64,000 nucleotides of DNA. Source: Gari tellinella (Eukaryota > Mollusca > Bivalvia > Cardiida > Psammobiidae). Under the pieces are notes generated by a model that ran no database searches, was not told the DNA's origin, and worked only from the letters and a program-made list of their open reading frames with translations. The DNA is taken from contig OV277869.1 in the NCBI GenBank assembly GCA_922989275.2, forward strand, positions 22,578,189-22,642,188, written 5' to 3'. This document shows positions 44,801-53,000 of this stretch, piece after piece. Position 1 is the stretch's first letter; each line of letters opens with the position of its first letter. The position numbers and the translations under genes are program-made.

Positions 44801-45399
44801 GCACCCCCAAAAAATAGCCCTAGAGGGTGCATGCACCTTCAAAATTAAAAGCCTGTGGGAACCCTGACCATTAACTCGTGCCTTAATTCTCTAATAAATT
44901 TAGGATGTAGTTCATCCATTCCTGGCGATTTGTTTGGATTTAGGGCTGTAAGTGCTTTCAGAATATCATTTTCTGTTATGCGGTACCGATATCTGCGCCA
45001 TGTTTTGCGGAAAGACTTATGACCCTCTGCTGTAGAAACAGGCCATGGGGAAAAGGTACGATTCGTACAATCGCACTTGAAAAAATGTCAACTTATGGCA
45101 ACCCTGATAGACATTTGAAAGTAGTTCAAGGTACATGAAGTGAGAATCTCCAAAAAGGGTCTACATTGTTAGCTTATCAGTCAATTTGAAAAGTTAAATT
45201 AAATGTCAGTCATGATTTAACTTTATACAAAGGCTAGATGACCAAGTAAGCCAAAGCTTGCTACTTCAAGTGGTAAGTACTTGATCAGAATGTTTTCCCA
45301 GTTTCTATAAACACGCTAATACAGAGAATCTGGAATTCTTGTTGATGTACAGTAACTTTGGTACAATACAAACAAACACAAACTCACCTTTTTCTTCAT
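29710..45399 (-). CDS. RRAGA: RagA/RagB-type small GTPase, complete coding region in 8 exons
   Basis: Rag GTPases A/B pair with RagC/D on the lysosome and recruit mTORC1 when amino acids are available. Coding exons, in transcript order: 45,399-45,388; 40,772-40,673; 39,117-39,051; 36,552-36,330; 35,030-34,935; 32,616-32,494; 31,983-31,776; 29,804-29,710. They sum to 924 nt, 307 residues plus TAG, against about 313 in the human protein; the human one has five more residues before MKKK. All introns are GT-AG and all phases agree. Visible motifs: P-loop G9-KSGSGKT16, switch II WDCGGQ with Q61, base-recognition HKMD at 122-125, then the C-terminal roadblock-type half from about residue 180. The start is MKKK because an in-frame TAG lies two codons upstream. 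RagA and RagB cannot be separated in an invertebrate; most have one gene. Promoter and UTR ends are not resolved. Confidence 0.96.
29988..30190 (+). mobile_element. Family A element, right end missing
   Basis: TTAACCCATTCCCCCATA at left, then the hairpin AGAATGCTCCTTAAGGTACA; stops at CTTTAAAG. In RRAGA intron 7. Confidence 0.8.
30191..31443. other. RRAGA intron 7 sequence without recognised genes
   Basis: 30,930-30,992 is the right end of a family A copy (AAGTGATCACC...GGGGGAATGGGTTAA). The rest is unrecognised. Confidence 0.5.
31444..31695 (+). mobile_element. Family A element in RRAGA intron 7, next to exon 7
   Basis: CAACCCATTATCTCATAAAT at left; arms AGAATGTGCCTTA and AGGCACATTCT; right end AGGCTATTGGGTGATG. 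It ends about 80 bp from the exon 7 donor. Confidence 0.85.
31776..31983 (-). CDS. RRAGA: RRAGA exon 7 (C-terminal roadblock-type domain)
   Basis: 208 bp, acceptor ATTTCAG, donor GTAAGT. It carries [20 protein letters not shown] through [12 protein letters not shown], the body of the dimerisation and Ragulator-binding domain. It leaves one C that completes a proline codon in exon 8. The intron before it is the shortest in the gene, about 510 bp. Confidence 0.96.
32024..32245 (+). mobile_element. Family A element in RRAGA intron 6
   Basis: TTAACCCATTTCATCAC at left; hairpin AGAATGCACCTACAGGTGCA, in which both arms differ from the usual GCGCC/GGCGC but still pair. It takes up nearly half of the 510-bp intron. 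Confidence 0.85.
32494..32616 (-). CDS. RRAGA: RRAGA exon 6
   Basis: 123 bp, 41 codons, phase 0 at both ends, acceptor TTTGTACAG, donor GTTAGT. It begins [12 protein letters not shown] and ends [11 protein letters not shown], the link into the C-terminal domain. The next exon supplies VISHCERK, as in other RagA proteins. Confidence 0.96.
32655..32820 (-). mobile_element. Family F element in RRAGA intron 5
   Basis: GAGGGAGTAAACTGAACAAA at left, GTATGGTGTTACTACACATT and the inverted GAGAAGTGACATCATAGGGT. Confidence 0.7.
32818..32945 (+). mobile_element. Family A element, left half missing
   Basis: Hairpin arms AGAAAGCTCC and GGAGCTTTCT, another compensated variant; right end AACAAGCTATACATG. 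Confidence 0.75.
33080..33353 (-). repeat. RRAGA exon-end/splice-donor minisatellite, distal block (8 units)
   Basis: Eight head-to-tail copies of a roughly 34-bp unit in intron 5. Read on the minus strand, each unit is the end of exon 5 (coding SIWDETLYK) followed by its donor GTAA. Two units have TTTAAG for TATAAG and one has an ACTATC variant. The block is cut off at its inner edge by a pogo-like element at TA. Confidence 0.93.
33354..34583. mobile_element. pogo/Tigger-like DNA element, 1.23 kb, inside the donor minisatellite
   Basis: Ends are CAGTATAAACTCGG on the left and the inverted CCGAGGTTTTACTG on the right, flanked by TA on both sides. Removing it joins ...CCCATA with TAGATGTTTACC and restores a perfect minisatellite unit. 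Further copies of the CTCGGAAAACCGAAC motif occur near both ends. No transposase is recognisable inside, so it is non-autonomous; the pogo assignment rests on the TIR style and TA target only. Confidence 0.85.
34586..34960 (-). repeat. RRAGA exon-end/splice-donor minisatellite, proximal block (11 units)
   Basis: Eleven 34-bp units; the one at the high-coordinate end is the real end of exon 5. Five units read TATACG before GTAAAC where the exon has TATAAG. Because 34 is not a multiple of three, using the next donor downstream would add V-N-I-Y-M-G and then TGA. Confidence 0.95.
34935..35030 (-). CDS. RRAGA: RRAGA exon 5 (ends ...SIWDETLYK)
   Basis: 96 bp, 32 codons, phase 0 at both ends, acceptor TGATTTACAG, donor GTAAAC. 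It encodes [10 protein letters not shown] through SIWDETLYK. The last 27 or so bases of this exon and its donor are the founder unit of a 34-bp tandem array that runs on into the intron; the array is annotated separately. Confidence 0.95.
35144..35379 (+). mobile_element. Family C element, complete, in RRAGA intron 4
   Basis: TTAACCCTTTCAACCCTA at left, the matching GGGTTGAAAGGGTTAA at right, hairpin CCCTGATCAGAGGGCTCC. It starts 114 bp upstream of the exon 5 acceptor. Confidence 0.92.
35466..35720 (+). mobile_element. Family A element in RRAGA intron 4
   Basis: TTAACCCATTCCCCCATA at left, GACTATGGGGTAATGG at right; hairpin worn. Confidence 0.85.
35864..36046. mobile_element. Short pogo-like MITE
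   Basis: TA then CAGTAAAACCTCTATTACC; the right end is the inverted AATAGAGAGGTTTTACTG. It abuts a family C element. Confidence 0.8.
36048..36297 (+). mobile_element. Family C element next to RRAGA exon 4
   Basis: TTAACACATTCAACCC, hairpin CTGATCAGAGGGCTCCTTAA, right end GGGGTGAATGAGGTAA. It ends about 30 bp from the exon 4 donor. Confidence 0.88.
36330..36552 (-). CDS. RRAGA: RRAGA exon 4 (G-domain core)
   Basis: The largest exon, 223 bp, coding for residues 61-134 after it completes a glycine codon. It runs from QEAFMENYF through the [16 protein letters not shown] strand to the HKMD guanine-recognition motif and ends DDQREL at donor GTATGA. Acceptor is ATTTTAG. Every G-domain signature expected here is intact. 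Confidence 0.97.
36748..37698. mobile_element. 0.95-kb insertion at TTAA inside a family A copy
   Basis: The family A hairpin reads ...CAGCCTGC then TTAA, the insertion GGATGTCGGCC...ACCTACCCCC, then TTAA and CTACCATCTGCTAGG, which is the normal continuation of family A. The TTAA duplication fits piggyBac-type insertion, although the two ends match each other poorly. The insert is AT-rich with no coding potential. It lies in RRAGA intron 3. Confidence 0.7.
37732..38696 (-). mobile_element. Family G repeat with nested family H
   Basis: Reverse orientation. Terminal hairpin GAGCCGCATGTGGCCC at left; GCACTTCGTGCCAGGTGAGC at right. The internal unit is of the GGACCAGTAGTTTCAGAG type, unlike the copy at 19.7 kb. 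Confidence 0.82.
38385..38635 (+). mobile_element. Family H element, copy 2
   Basis: 251 bp, ends TACGCTACGATACTTATGTG and CATAAGTATCCTAGCGTA. The changed inner bases CTACG/CTAGCG still roughly match between the ends. Confidence 0.85.
39051..39117 (-). CDS. RRAGA: RRAGA exon 3 (switch II)
   Basis: 67 bp between acceptor TTTCAG and donor GTAAGA. It encodes [20 protein letters not shown] plus a split glycine codon completed by the first T of exon 4, giving WDCGGQ. The exon is too short to stand out as an open frame; it was found by extending the protein from exon 2 toward exon 4. Confidence 0.96.
39226..39461 (-). mobile_element. Family A element in RRAGA intron 2, complete
   Basis: TTAACCCATTACCCCACA at left, TTATGGGGGAATGAGTTAA at right; arms AGAATGTGTC and GGCACATTCT. 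Confidence 0.9.
39678..40288. mobile_element. Foldback element with tandem GGTTTGCGGTATT arms
   Basis: Left edge GGTCCATCCTAATACCGC and right edge GCGGCATTAGGATGGACC are inverted copies. Both arms continue with repeats of TACCGCAAACCACTGCAAA (left) or GGTTTGCGGTATTTAGAGGT (right). A 10-bp duplication GTCAATTGAG is at 39,667-39,676 and 40,289-40,298. The 9-11 bp duplication and long repeated arms fit a Mutator-like or foldback element. It lies in RRAGA intron 2. Confidence 0.82.
40673..40772 (-). CDS. RRAGA: RRAGA exon 2 (P-loop, switch I)
   Basis: 100 bp, entered in phase 0 after acceptor ATCGCAG and left in phase 1 at donor GTAAGA. It encodes residues 5-37, with the nucleotide-binding loop GKSGSGKTS and the RDTRRLGAT segment. 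The last A plus TT of the next exon makes the isoleucine of GATIDVEHS. Confidence 0.97.
40866..41000 (+). mobile_element. Family A hairpin, ends missing
   Basis: Perfect GCAGAATGCGCC/GGCGCATTCTGC; no left end. It lies 95 bp upstream of the exon 2 acceptor, in intron 1. Confidence 0.75.
41094..41750 (-). pseudogene. Tc1/mariner transposase remnant in RRAGA intron 1
   Basis: Minus strand. It reads [18 protein letters not shown], then TAA at 41,337, then in the same frame [20 protein letters not shown]. The first block matches the catalytic D-N-A-P-x-H-K-S motif. The second matches SPDLNPIE.xW, but the catalytic glutamate is replaced by lysine. Upstream, 41,640-41,750 has helix-turn-helix-like residues with stops. 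No terminal repeats were found. Confidence 0.8.
41751..42299. other. Intron sequence without recognisable gene
   Basis: Part of RRAGA intron 1. It contains a worn hairpin around 41,855-41,935 (AATGCAGAAGTTTCTGCATT and a second AAGCAGAAACCTGCAG). Nothing coding is seen. Confidence 0.5.
42300..44986 (-). pseudogene. CR1/Jockey-type LINE in RRAGA intron 1, 5' truncated, split by a 990-bp insertion
   Basis: Read on the minus strand from 44,986: linker [17 protein letters not shown], then a gap where 43,877-44,866 is inserted, then [50 protein letters not shown] and an intact FADDTKIY, through the thumb to a stop at 42,335. The frame of 43,546-42,335 is open for 403 codons. One TGA at 43,571 breaks it from the upstream part. 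The endonuclease is missing. The 3' end carries a doubled TTACTTAGCG, the kind of short tandem tail seen in CR1-like elements. It is a close relative of the LINE at 4.5-8.1 kb but much less decayed. Confidence 0.92.
43877..44866. mobile_element. hAT-like non-autonomous DNA element inside the LINE
   Basis: Ends CAGAGTTCCCA and TGGGAACCCTG are inverted copies of each other apart from one base. Both sides carry ACCAT (43,872-43,876 and 44,867-44,871), and removing the element joins the LINE coding sequence. CAG-type ends are usual for hAT elements, but those normally make 8-bp duplications, so the superfamily is tentative. No transposase is visible. Confidence 0.8.
44987..45387. other. Start of RRAGA intron 1, no other feature
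   Basis: Only a short family A right-end scrap near 45,010-45,055 (GTAGAAACAGGCCATGGGG). Confidence 0.5.
45388..45399 (-). CDS. RRAGA: RRAGA coding exon 1 (MKKK)
   Basis: Only four codons, ATG AAG AAA AAG, followed directly by donor GTGAGT. The next exon begins with VLLMGKSG, so the junction gives MKKKVLLMG, the known start of fly RagA. The 5' leader continues upstream, and its start is unknown. A short upstream frame starts with ATG at 45,530 and stops after 12 codons; it matters only if the transcript starts above that point. Confidence 0.9.
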
Positions 45400-45481
45400 T
45401 TTCTATTTGACTAGGAAACAATTTTTGCAAGAACCTTCTATTCTGTTTTACTGTAAAATGTTTTCCTATCCACCATATTAC

Positions 45482-45700
45482 GATCACATGACTAACCGTT
45501 GTACTCTCTCGGCAATCTTCGGTCAAACATTATGGTTTTCGTTGTTCTGCGTTTAGGCATAATTTAATGGAGCAAAGCCGAGAACCAGGAAAACGGGCCT
45601 TGTCTAATTATAGATCACGGAATTCCTACGACAAAAGTCGTTATTATTATTGCATAGAAATCACGCTCACCGTCTATATCCAATATGGCTGCGCCCATGT
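45482..45700 (-). promoter_or_regulatory. Possible RRAGA promoter or 5' leader region
   Basis: The 300 bp upstream of the RRAGA start holds no recognised transposon. It contains TCACATGA at 45,484-45,491, a match to the E-box/M-box bound by MiT/TFE factors, and AATATGGCTGC at 45,682-45,692, a match to the YY1-type motif common near housekeeping promoters. Both are short and may be chance matches. No TATA box or start site can be fixed. Confidence 0.22.
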
Positions 45701-45929
45701 GTTTGTCACGTTGAACTTCGAATTCGGTTTGAAAGCCATACTTCTGACGGATTAAAGGTCTCCACAAAAAATGATTTCATTTCAGAATCGAAGATTAGTT
45801 TTCTTCCAAGATACGAACCTCTATTTTTCTATTTTTCAATGAGCTTATTCCGCAATTTTATAAATTGATAAATTTATGTCGTCTTAAGTTTGTTTACACT
45901 TGCTTTCCTTCTGTCTTTCTTCCATAATT

Positions 45930-47871
45930 ACTTCTTCTTCTTCCAATATTCTGCATCACCTCCTCTGGAGTATTTTCGCAGACTTTGTGCTCGTGCCCAG
46001 CAGGTAACGTGCCATTTAAAACCAAATAGATACAATTTAAAAGTCTTTTATGTACAATTAAAAACATCCATGAGTACTCAGTATGCTGGTTGGAGGTGGT
46101 GCAGTTGCTCCTTGAACCCCTCCAGAGTGGAGGCTGTGGCAACGCTGTCTGGAAGGTTGTTCCACAGGCGAATCGTAGAAGGGAAGAAGGATTGCTGATG
46201 GTTCTGCACTCGAGAGTATGGGACCAGGAAGCGTAGGTTGTGACCTCTGGTTGCTGTCAAGGTATTCCTGGGTACCAGGTATGGCTGTGATGGTACTGCC
46301 ACTAGTCCATGGATGACTCTGTACAGCATGGTTAACTTCAGCTGTTGTCTGCGTTGTTGCAGTGTTTCCCACTGAAGGCGTTGGAGCATAGATGTTACGC
46401 TGCTTGTTGTTCTGTAGTCACCATAGACAAAGCGTGCAGCTCTTCTTTGGACCATCTCTATCCTGTTGGTATCCTTCTGTGTTATGGGGTCCCATACAAC
46501 ACAGGCATACTCCATAACTGGTCTCACCATGGTCCTATAGCACTGTTCTTTGATATTGCTGGGACAGGTGCTGATGTTGCGTCGGAGAAAGGCATTTATG
46601 TTGTTCGCCTTCTTCGCTACATCGTCTATCACTCTATGTGGGGTGTCCAGCTCAAGTTCGTACTGATGTTGAGTCCTAAGTATTTGGCTGTTTTCACTGA
46701 GGCAAGTGGCATTCCATGAATGGTATAGGTTGAGATGAGTGGCTTCCGTTTGTTAGTGACTCTCAGGACTTCACACTTGTCTGCATTAAAGTTCATCAGC
46801 CAGTTATCCTCCCATTGCTGCAGATTGTCAAGGTCATCTTGAAGGATCCTAGAGTCCTCGGGTGATTTGACTTTCCTGTATAATAAGCAGTCATCTGCAA
46901 ACAATCTTGTTGTTGATGACACTGTTTCTAGCAAGTCATTAATGTAGACAAGGAATAGGAGTGGTCCGAGTACTGTCCCTTGGGGTACACCTGATGTCAC
47001 TGGTGACCTACCTGATTTGACCCCTTCGCATACTACTTCTTGGGTTCGATGTTGAAGGAAGCTGGCTATCCATTGAAGCGTTTTACCCCGGATTCTGTAG
47101 TGGTGACACTTGAGCAGAAGTCGTTGGTGTGGGACCTTGTCGAAGGCCTTTGAAAAGTCTAGTAGGACGCAATCGACTTGGTCTCCTGTATTTAGGCTGT
47201 CTTGTAGTTCTTGCAACGTGATGACAAGCTGACTCTCGCATGACCTTTGTTTCCGGAATCCGTGTTGGTAATTGGATAAGATGTTTGAACCCTCCAGATG
47301 AGTGATAATAGTGCTATGTAGGATTTGCTCCATTATCTTGCAGGTGATTGAAGTGAGGGATACAGGGCGATAGTTGGATGCCTTTCCTCTGTCGCCTATC
47401 TTGAAAAGGGGTGTCACAGTAGCTTCCTTCCACTCGTCAGGTATCCTACCCTGATGCAGTGATGCGTTGAATATGAGGGTCAGTATCGGTGTAACTTCCT
47501 GTGCAACCTCCTTGATTTAAGTTGACCTGGAATGTTGTCTGGTCCTGTAGCTTTGTGTGGATTGATGTCCTGTAGTAACTTCCTGACACCATCAGGGTGG
47601 ACTGTTATTTCTGGTAGATCAGGGTAAGGGCTGTCTCCTTTGTCAGGTAAGTTGTGTGCATCTTCCTCTGTGAACACAGACACAAACTGGTCATTTAAGA
47701 TGTTGGCCTTATTAACTGGGTCGCTGTGTAGGATTCCTTCTTTGCGTAGTGGTGAAACTCCAACATTTTCAGATCTTTTACCTTTTATGAAGCTCCAAAA
47801 TTTCTTGGGGTTGTTGTTGCTGTCCTCCTCTAGCATGTTGGCAATGTAGTTATTATCATAGACTTTATCAT
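45930..47871 (-). pseudogene. Second LINE family (Jockey/CR1 group), 5' truncated, upstream of RRAGA
   Basis: Minus strand, from 47,871: KVYDNNYIANMLEEDSN, linker with DINPHKATGPDNIP, then [69 protein letters not shown], and the C-terminal RLWNNLPDSV with a stop at 46,078. There are two frameshifts (near 47,515 and 46,630) and no other interruption. The 3' UTR ends in a GAAGAAGAAG tail near 45,930. No endonuclease is present. Sequence is clearly distinct from the other two LINEs. Confidence 0.92.
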
Positions 47872-48489
47872 TCTTTCATGTCATGTCTCGATACTGATGT
47901 TACGTCTAAAAATAAAATGGTTCATTTTTTATGATTTGTTTACCGACATGTAGATCGTATAGCCAAAAAAGAAATTACCCATCGTATATTTCTAGAACTG
48001 AAATGTCCAATGACTATTTTTTCATCTGGATTGAAAAAAAATTCCTTAGTGACATTCTGTAAAAATTTGAAGTCGACACGATAATTTTTTCATTGTAAAA
48101 TATTAGTGTTTAAACAATGATCGATTATTTCCGATGATTGATCGAAAGTGCTCATTCGATAGATAATCGATTATAAAATCAAATAATTGATTAATCGAAA
48201 TAATTTTTCTTATTATATTCTAAGTAAAATAGCTAGATTGTATACCTGATATAAAATGTATGAAATCACTTTACTACATTTTTAATCTACATTTTGTATG
48301 TAGATATCCAATAATCGTCAGATGTGCAATTAAAATAATAATAAAAAAAATCTGATTTTTTATTGTCAATTTTAAAATTTTCATTACTAAATTTGTACTC
48401 AAAATTTAAATATCTCATTTCGATCTTATAATGGATGATTAATCAAAGTGGTCTGACCGATTATATCCGATGATCGATTATGAAAATCA
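47872..48489. other. AT-rich spacer, no gene seen
   Basis: Very AT-rich, with many CGATTA/TAATCG motifs between 48,115 and 48,200 and again near 48,465. Confidence 0.5.
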
Positions 48490-48741
48490 GCCGATTATGA
48501 AACACTATAAAATATTGAGCGAATTGACATAGGGGTCGATTTAAAAAATGACACTTTAATTGATAAGACTGGTTCACCAACAAGAAAGGTTTAATTTCAT
48601 TTTGAATGTGGTATAAGCACCCAAAATGGGCTGTAGGTATTGAAATTGGAGCTATTATCTCATGTGTCCACCATTTTGTCCAATGCATGTCGTGAATCGG
48701 CGGCGCTTGCTGTTGACATAACGCTGTAAAAACGCTGTTAT
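48490..48741 (-). pseudogene. Tc1-like element, 3' part (transposase C terminus and tail)
   Basis: Minus strand reading gives NSKRRRFTTCIGQNGGH, a normal C terminus of Tc1-type transposases, followed by stops. It continues, after removal of 48,742-52,838, from the WDKLGRRLRTN segment to the right. Confidence 0.65.
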
Positions 48742-48949
48742 CATGCTTCCCAACTCCCCCGATCTCATCAGGAGTCTCCCGATTCTGAGAACAAAACCCG
48801 ACCACCCCGATTATTTGACTAAAAACCCGATTTGAAAAAAATCCGGAGCAGGGTGTAGATCTTTTGAAAAATTGATATTTGACTGCTTGAATTTCCGTCA
48901 AAATATCATTCCATTCGTTGAAACAAGAAACGGACATCTGTAAACGTTG

Positions 48950-49744
48950 CTGTTTACAGGTCCTACTGTACAGCGGAACCATTTACTCGTGTCATAGGTC
49001 AGTGCGTGTGTATTCCAGCCGCGGGCGGTCTATTTGTGACACATTAGAAAGGGGCTGGCTATTTGAGATTAGTGATAAGGGTGTTAACACGGCCAAAAAG
49101 CTTTAATAATTGGGGAATACCCATTTGTAAAATGATGCCGTGGCCATTGCGGAGAGTAGTTTCGCTTGGTCAGTATCGTTTATCTCAACATTGACTGGTT
49201 TACCTGTCCCTGACACTACGTTATACAACGCAGGGAACCAGAATAATCACAACGAGGCTTTATATAAAGCAATTATGTTTAGTCAGGTCCCCGGATGTTT
49301 GATTATTTCATAGAATCGGAGTTATAGGAGACAGGGAACAAGACAACAATTATGTGAAACCAGTCAATTAACTCAACGATAACATCCGATGATAGTCAAG
49401 ATACGAATTATTGATCTAAAACCAAGGACGCTCTTCCGTTGAAAATGAAAGTAGACTTTCGTCGGTATAATTCCATGCGCCTATAGTTTGTTTTGGCGTA
49501 ATTTATGTAACTGACAATATTTCACTGATAGATAGGGCAATTATTGACATTGACATATATTTGTTCACTCCAGGTGTTGAAAAACGACAGTTTTACCGGG
49601 GAGGTTCGTACATAGAGTCAAAGTTGTTTCCCGCCTTCCCCCCCCCCCACCTGTCCGAAAAGCATATGTGAAGTTAATGTAAAAAATGGATCACAGGTTT
49701 AAATTCGACCACAGATACTCACGAGTGTTATAGGATTTGTGTTT
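48950..49744. other. Interior of the CATGCTTCCC element, unrecognised
   Basis: No coding resemblance. It has a C run at 49,639-49,649 before the first G repeat. Confidence 0.45.
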
Positions 49745-50982
49745 TTTAGCTCACCTGAGCCATAGGCTCAGGATGTGCTATTGTGATCCCATTCCGTCCG
49801 TAGTACGTCGTCCGTCCACATTTTCAAACAACATCTCCTCAGAAACCAATGACCCGATTTCAACCAAACTTTGTCAGAAGCATCAGTAACAAGGGGGAAC
49901 GAAATGTTGTTCAAAGTTTTTGGCTAGAGTTATTCCCCTTGCTATAGGACCAGATTTTCTAGCATGACCGTATGAACAACTTGTAATGCATAAGAAAATC
50001 TTTAAAAATCTTCTTCTCTGAAACTGAAAGGCCCAGACCTTTGATATTTGGTATGTACCATGACCTAATGGTATTCTACCAAGATTGTTCAAATAATGAC
50101 CCCGAGCCAAAAATGGCCCCGCCCTGGGGCTTATCAGTTTTTCTTAGGTAAACCTTTAAAAATCTTCTCTGAAACCGTAAAGCCCAAATCATTAATATTT
50201 GACATGTAGCTTTGCCTCATGGTATTCTACCAAGATTGTTCAAATTATGAACCCCGGGCCAAAAATGGCCCCGCCCCTGAGCTTATCAGTTTTACATTGA
50301 ATTATATAGGAAAACTTTAAAAAATCTTCTTCTCTGAAACTGTATGTCCCAGATCATTTATATTTGACATGTAGCTTTGCCTCATGGTCCTCTACCAAGA
50401 TTTTTCAAATTATGACCCCGAACCAAAAATGGCCCAGCCCTCGGGCTTATCAGTTTTTCAAAGAAAAACCTTTAAAAATCTTCTTCTCTGAAACCAGTAG
50501 GCCCAGATCATTAATATTTTACATGTGGCTTTGCCTTATGGTCCTCTACCAAGATTGTTCAAATTATGAACCCCGCATCAAAATTGGCCCCATCTCGGGG
50601 CATATCAGTTTTACATGGACTTATTTAGGAAAACCTTTAAAAATCTTCTTCTCTGAAACTGTAAGGCCCAGATCTTTAGTATTTGACATATATCTTTGCC
50701 TTATGGTCCTCTACCAAGATTGTTCAAATTATGACCCCCGGACCAAAAATGACCTCCCCCTCGGGCTTATCAGTTTTTCATAGGGAAACCTTTAAAAAAA
50801 AATCTTCTCTGAAACCGTAAGGCCCAGATATAAATAAATATTTGACATGTAGCTTTGCCTTATGGTCCTCTACCAAGATTGTTCAAATTAGGACACCTTG
50901 ATCATAACTTTATTAAAATGTTGTTCTATTGCCCTGCAATTTCCTCAGGTGAGCGAAATGTGACCCTCTGGGTTTCTTGTTT
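49745..50982 (+). mobile_element. Family G repeat with six 165-bp internal units
   Basis: Begins TTAGCTCACCTGAGCCATAG, ends CAGGTGAGCG...GACCCTCTGGGTTTCTTG. Internal units (AAATCTTCTTCTCTGAAAC to ACCCCGGGCCAAAAATGGCC) recur every 160-170 bp from about 50,000. They keep a 139-codon frame open that is not a gene. Confidence 0.88.
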
Positions 50983-51072
50983 TATTTCAGTCACTGAACA
51001 GACAAAATGAAAGTTGTATTACAATTTTGTAGGATATTCACATGAACTGTGTTTCGTGTCAGACTTTTGTTT

Positions 51073-52292
51073 TTAGCTCACCTGAGCCAAAGGCTCAAGG
51101 TGAGCTATTGGGATGGCCCTGTGGTCGTCCGTCGTCGTCCGTCGTCCGTCGTCGTTAACAATTGCTTCAAATGACATCTTCTCCTAAACGGCTGAACAGA
51201 TTTCAACCAAACTTTACAGGAATGTTCCTTGGGTCAAGCTCTTTCAAATTTGTTCAAAGAATTGAAAACAATATAGAACTCTTGTTGCTATGGCAACCAA
51301 AGTGAAAAAATAAGGAAATCTTAAAAAATCTTCTTGTCTGAAACTACAAGGGCCAGAGCTTAGATATTTGGCACATAACATTATCTACAGGTCCTCTATC
51401 AAGTTTGTTCAAATTATGCCCCTGGGGTCTGAAATTGAAATTGATATGGCCAGAGCTTTGATATTTGGCATGGTGACACTTCTAAATGTCCTTTACCTAG
51501 TTTGTTCAAATGGTTCTGGTCGGTTAAATATCTAGGTCATAATTCACATTCAAAATATGTATAGCAGACAGCAATTCAGCATTATAAGAGTTAGACCCTA
51601 GCCAATTTTCCTACTGGCAGAGTTACATAACTGAACTCAGGTCAGCTGGTCAGCTGATGAGGTTGCAAATGGTGGTGTCTGCTATATTTTTATGCCCTGC
51701 AGTTGGGGGCATATTGTTTTTGTCTGTCTGCTTTTTTGTCTGTTTGTCCATTTGTTTGTCTGTCAGTCCACAACTTTAATCTTAGCCATAACTTTGTTAG
51801 AAACTTTATAACTTGGGTCATGTCCTACAAAGGTCAATGTCATTTTTGAGATATTTCCCAGTGTCATATTTTCTTGTCTTTGAGATAACTCCAGTTCTAC
51901 TGATGTTAACCCATTACCCCATACATATGCCTTTTTACGCCTTTAATTTATTCCTCCTCTAAAGAAAATAATTCCACTTTATATAGTCATAAACATGTAA
52001 GATATAAGAAATAGTATCTATATCTTAGTAGATGATAACTTAAAGCAGGTTGAAAGTAAAGCAGAGTGCGCAATAAATAATCATATGGAAATACATGTAG
52101 CTTGATAAGAAGAAGTGTCATGGATGGGCCATAACTCTGCCAACAATATTTTTTAAGTTATTCCAATTTGTCATGTTTTTTTTTGTCTGGAAGATAATTC
52201 CATTTACAGCTATATTAAAATGTTGTCTTGCCTATTAAGCTAAGGCACAATGACCTCAGGTGAGCGAATTAAGGGCCATGGCCCTCTTGTTT
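51073..52292 (+). mobile_element. Family G repeat with nested pieces
   Basis: Start hairpin CACCTGAGCCAAAGGCTCAAG, end hairpin GGGCCATGGCCCTCTTG. 51,690-51,905 is another repeat with TATGCCCTGCAGTTGGGGGC; 51,909-52,070 is a left-half family A element. Confidence 0.85.
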
Positions 52293-52838
52293 AAATTTCA
52301 TACCAAAAAAAAAAAAAAAATTGAAGGGACTGATAGAAGAAGAATTGACTTCACATAATGAGAAAATAATTGAATATCATAGAGACTTGACTTCACCAGG
52401 GACTTCACAAAATGGAAAAATAATTGAAAATAGTTGGGAGAAAAAGATTGGCAGTATATAGGATGTTAATAACTTAATAGTGACTAAAAAGTAAATACAT
52501 GTACTCATATTTGCCTGACAAGATCCATGGAGAGGTCGAAACAGTACTACATGTGCATGTAACAAATTGAGTAAGTTCATATGTCATAAAAAACTACCAT
52601 TAATAGTCAAAAATAGAGGAAACAGGAATAGTAAATTTAAAGTTTCAGAAGTCAATGAGTAAAAAAAAAGCTTTGATATTTCATCCAATTGCAGCACTAG
52701 ATACATGCAGTACCATGTAGTATAACAAAATTACTGAAATATGCCGCGGCGTGAAAATGTCCCTCTTGAGACCCCAAATCTCCCTCTTAGAAATCAAGAA
52801 AACCCCTCTTGAGAGTCAAAAAAAAGTTGGGAAGCATG

Positions 52839-53000
52839 TGTAATAACGGCACAGGCAAATTGTTCCATTCAACTTGTAACGCTGCTGCCAAGTTATTTAC
52901 CTTGTTGATTGCGTGATTTGTTCGAAGACGACGTCCTAGTTTGTCCCACATCTGTTCTATTGGATTTAAATCGGGACTATTCGCGGGCCAGTCTAATATA
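52839..53000 (-). pseudogene. Tc1-like element, catalytic middle part
   Basis: Minus strand: LDWPANSPDLNPIEQMWDKL and GRRLRTNHAINKVNN, LQVEWNNLP. The catalytic glutamate in PDLNPIE is present. It is cut on the right at TA by a CTCAGCC-ended element and on the left by the CATGCTTCCC-ended element. Confidence 0.85.

Larger units (their letters stand above)
48742..52838. mobile_element. 4.1-kb composite element with CATGCTTCCCAACT terminal repeats
   Basis: Perfect 14-bp inverted ends, CATGCTTCCCAACT and AGTTGGGAAGCATG, interrupt the Tc1-like reading frame. Flanks GTTAT and GTAAT may be a worn target duplication. Most of its length is two later G-repeat insertions (49,745-50,982 and 51,073-52,292). 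What remains has no recognisable protein. Superfamily unknown; possibly hAT. Confidence 0.7.

Noticed and set aside
45305..45526. 73-codon minus-strand frame over RRAGA exon 1
   Set aside because: It starts with TTG, is in a different frame from MKKK and runs into the intron.
48461..48982. 173-codon minus-strand frame
   Set aside because: It is a chance frame across the Tc1 tail and the end of the CATGCTTCCC element; only NSKRRRFTTC in another frame is meaningful.
50364..50783. 139-codon frame with repeating FFSETSRPRSLIF-type blocks
   Set aside because: It follows the 165-bp tandem units of a G repeat; the frame is a by-product of a unit length near a multiple of three.
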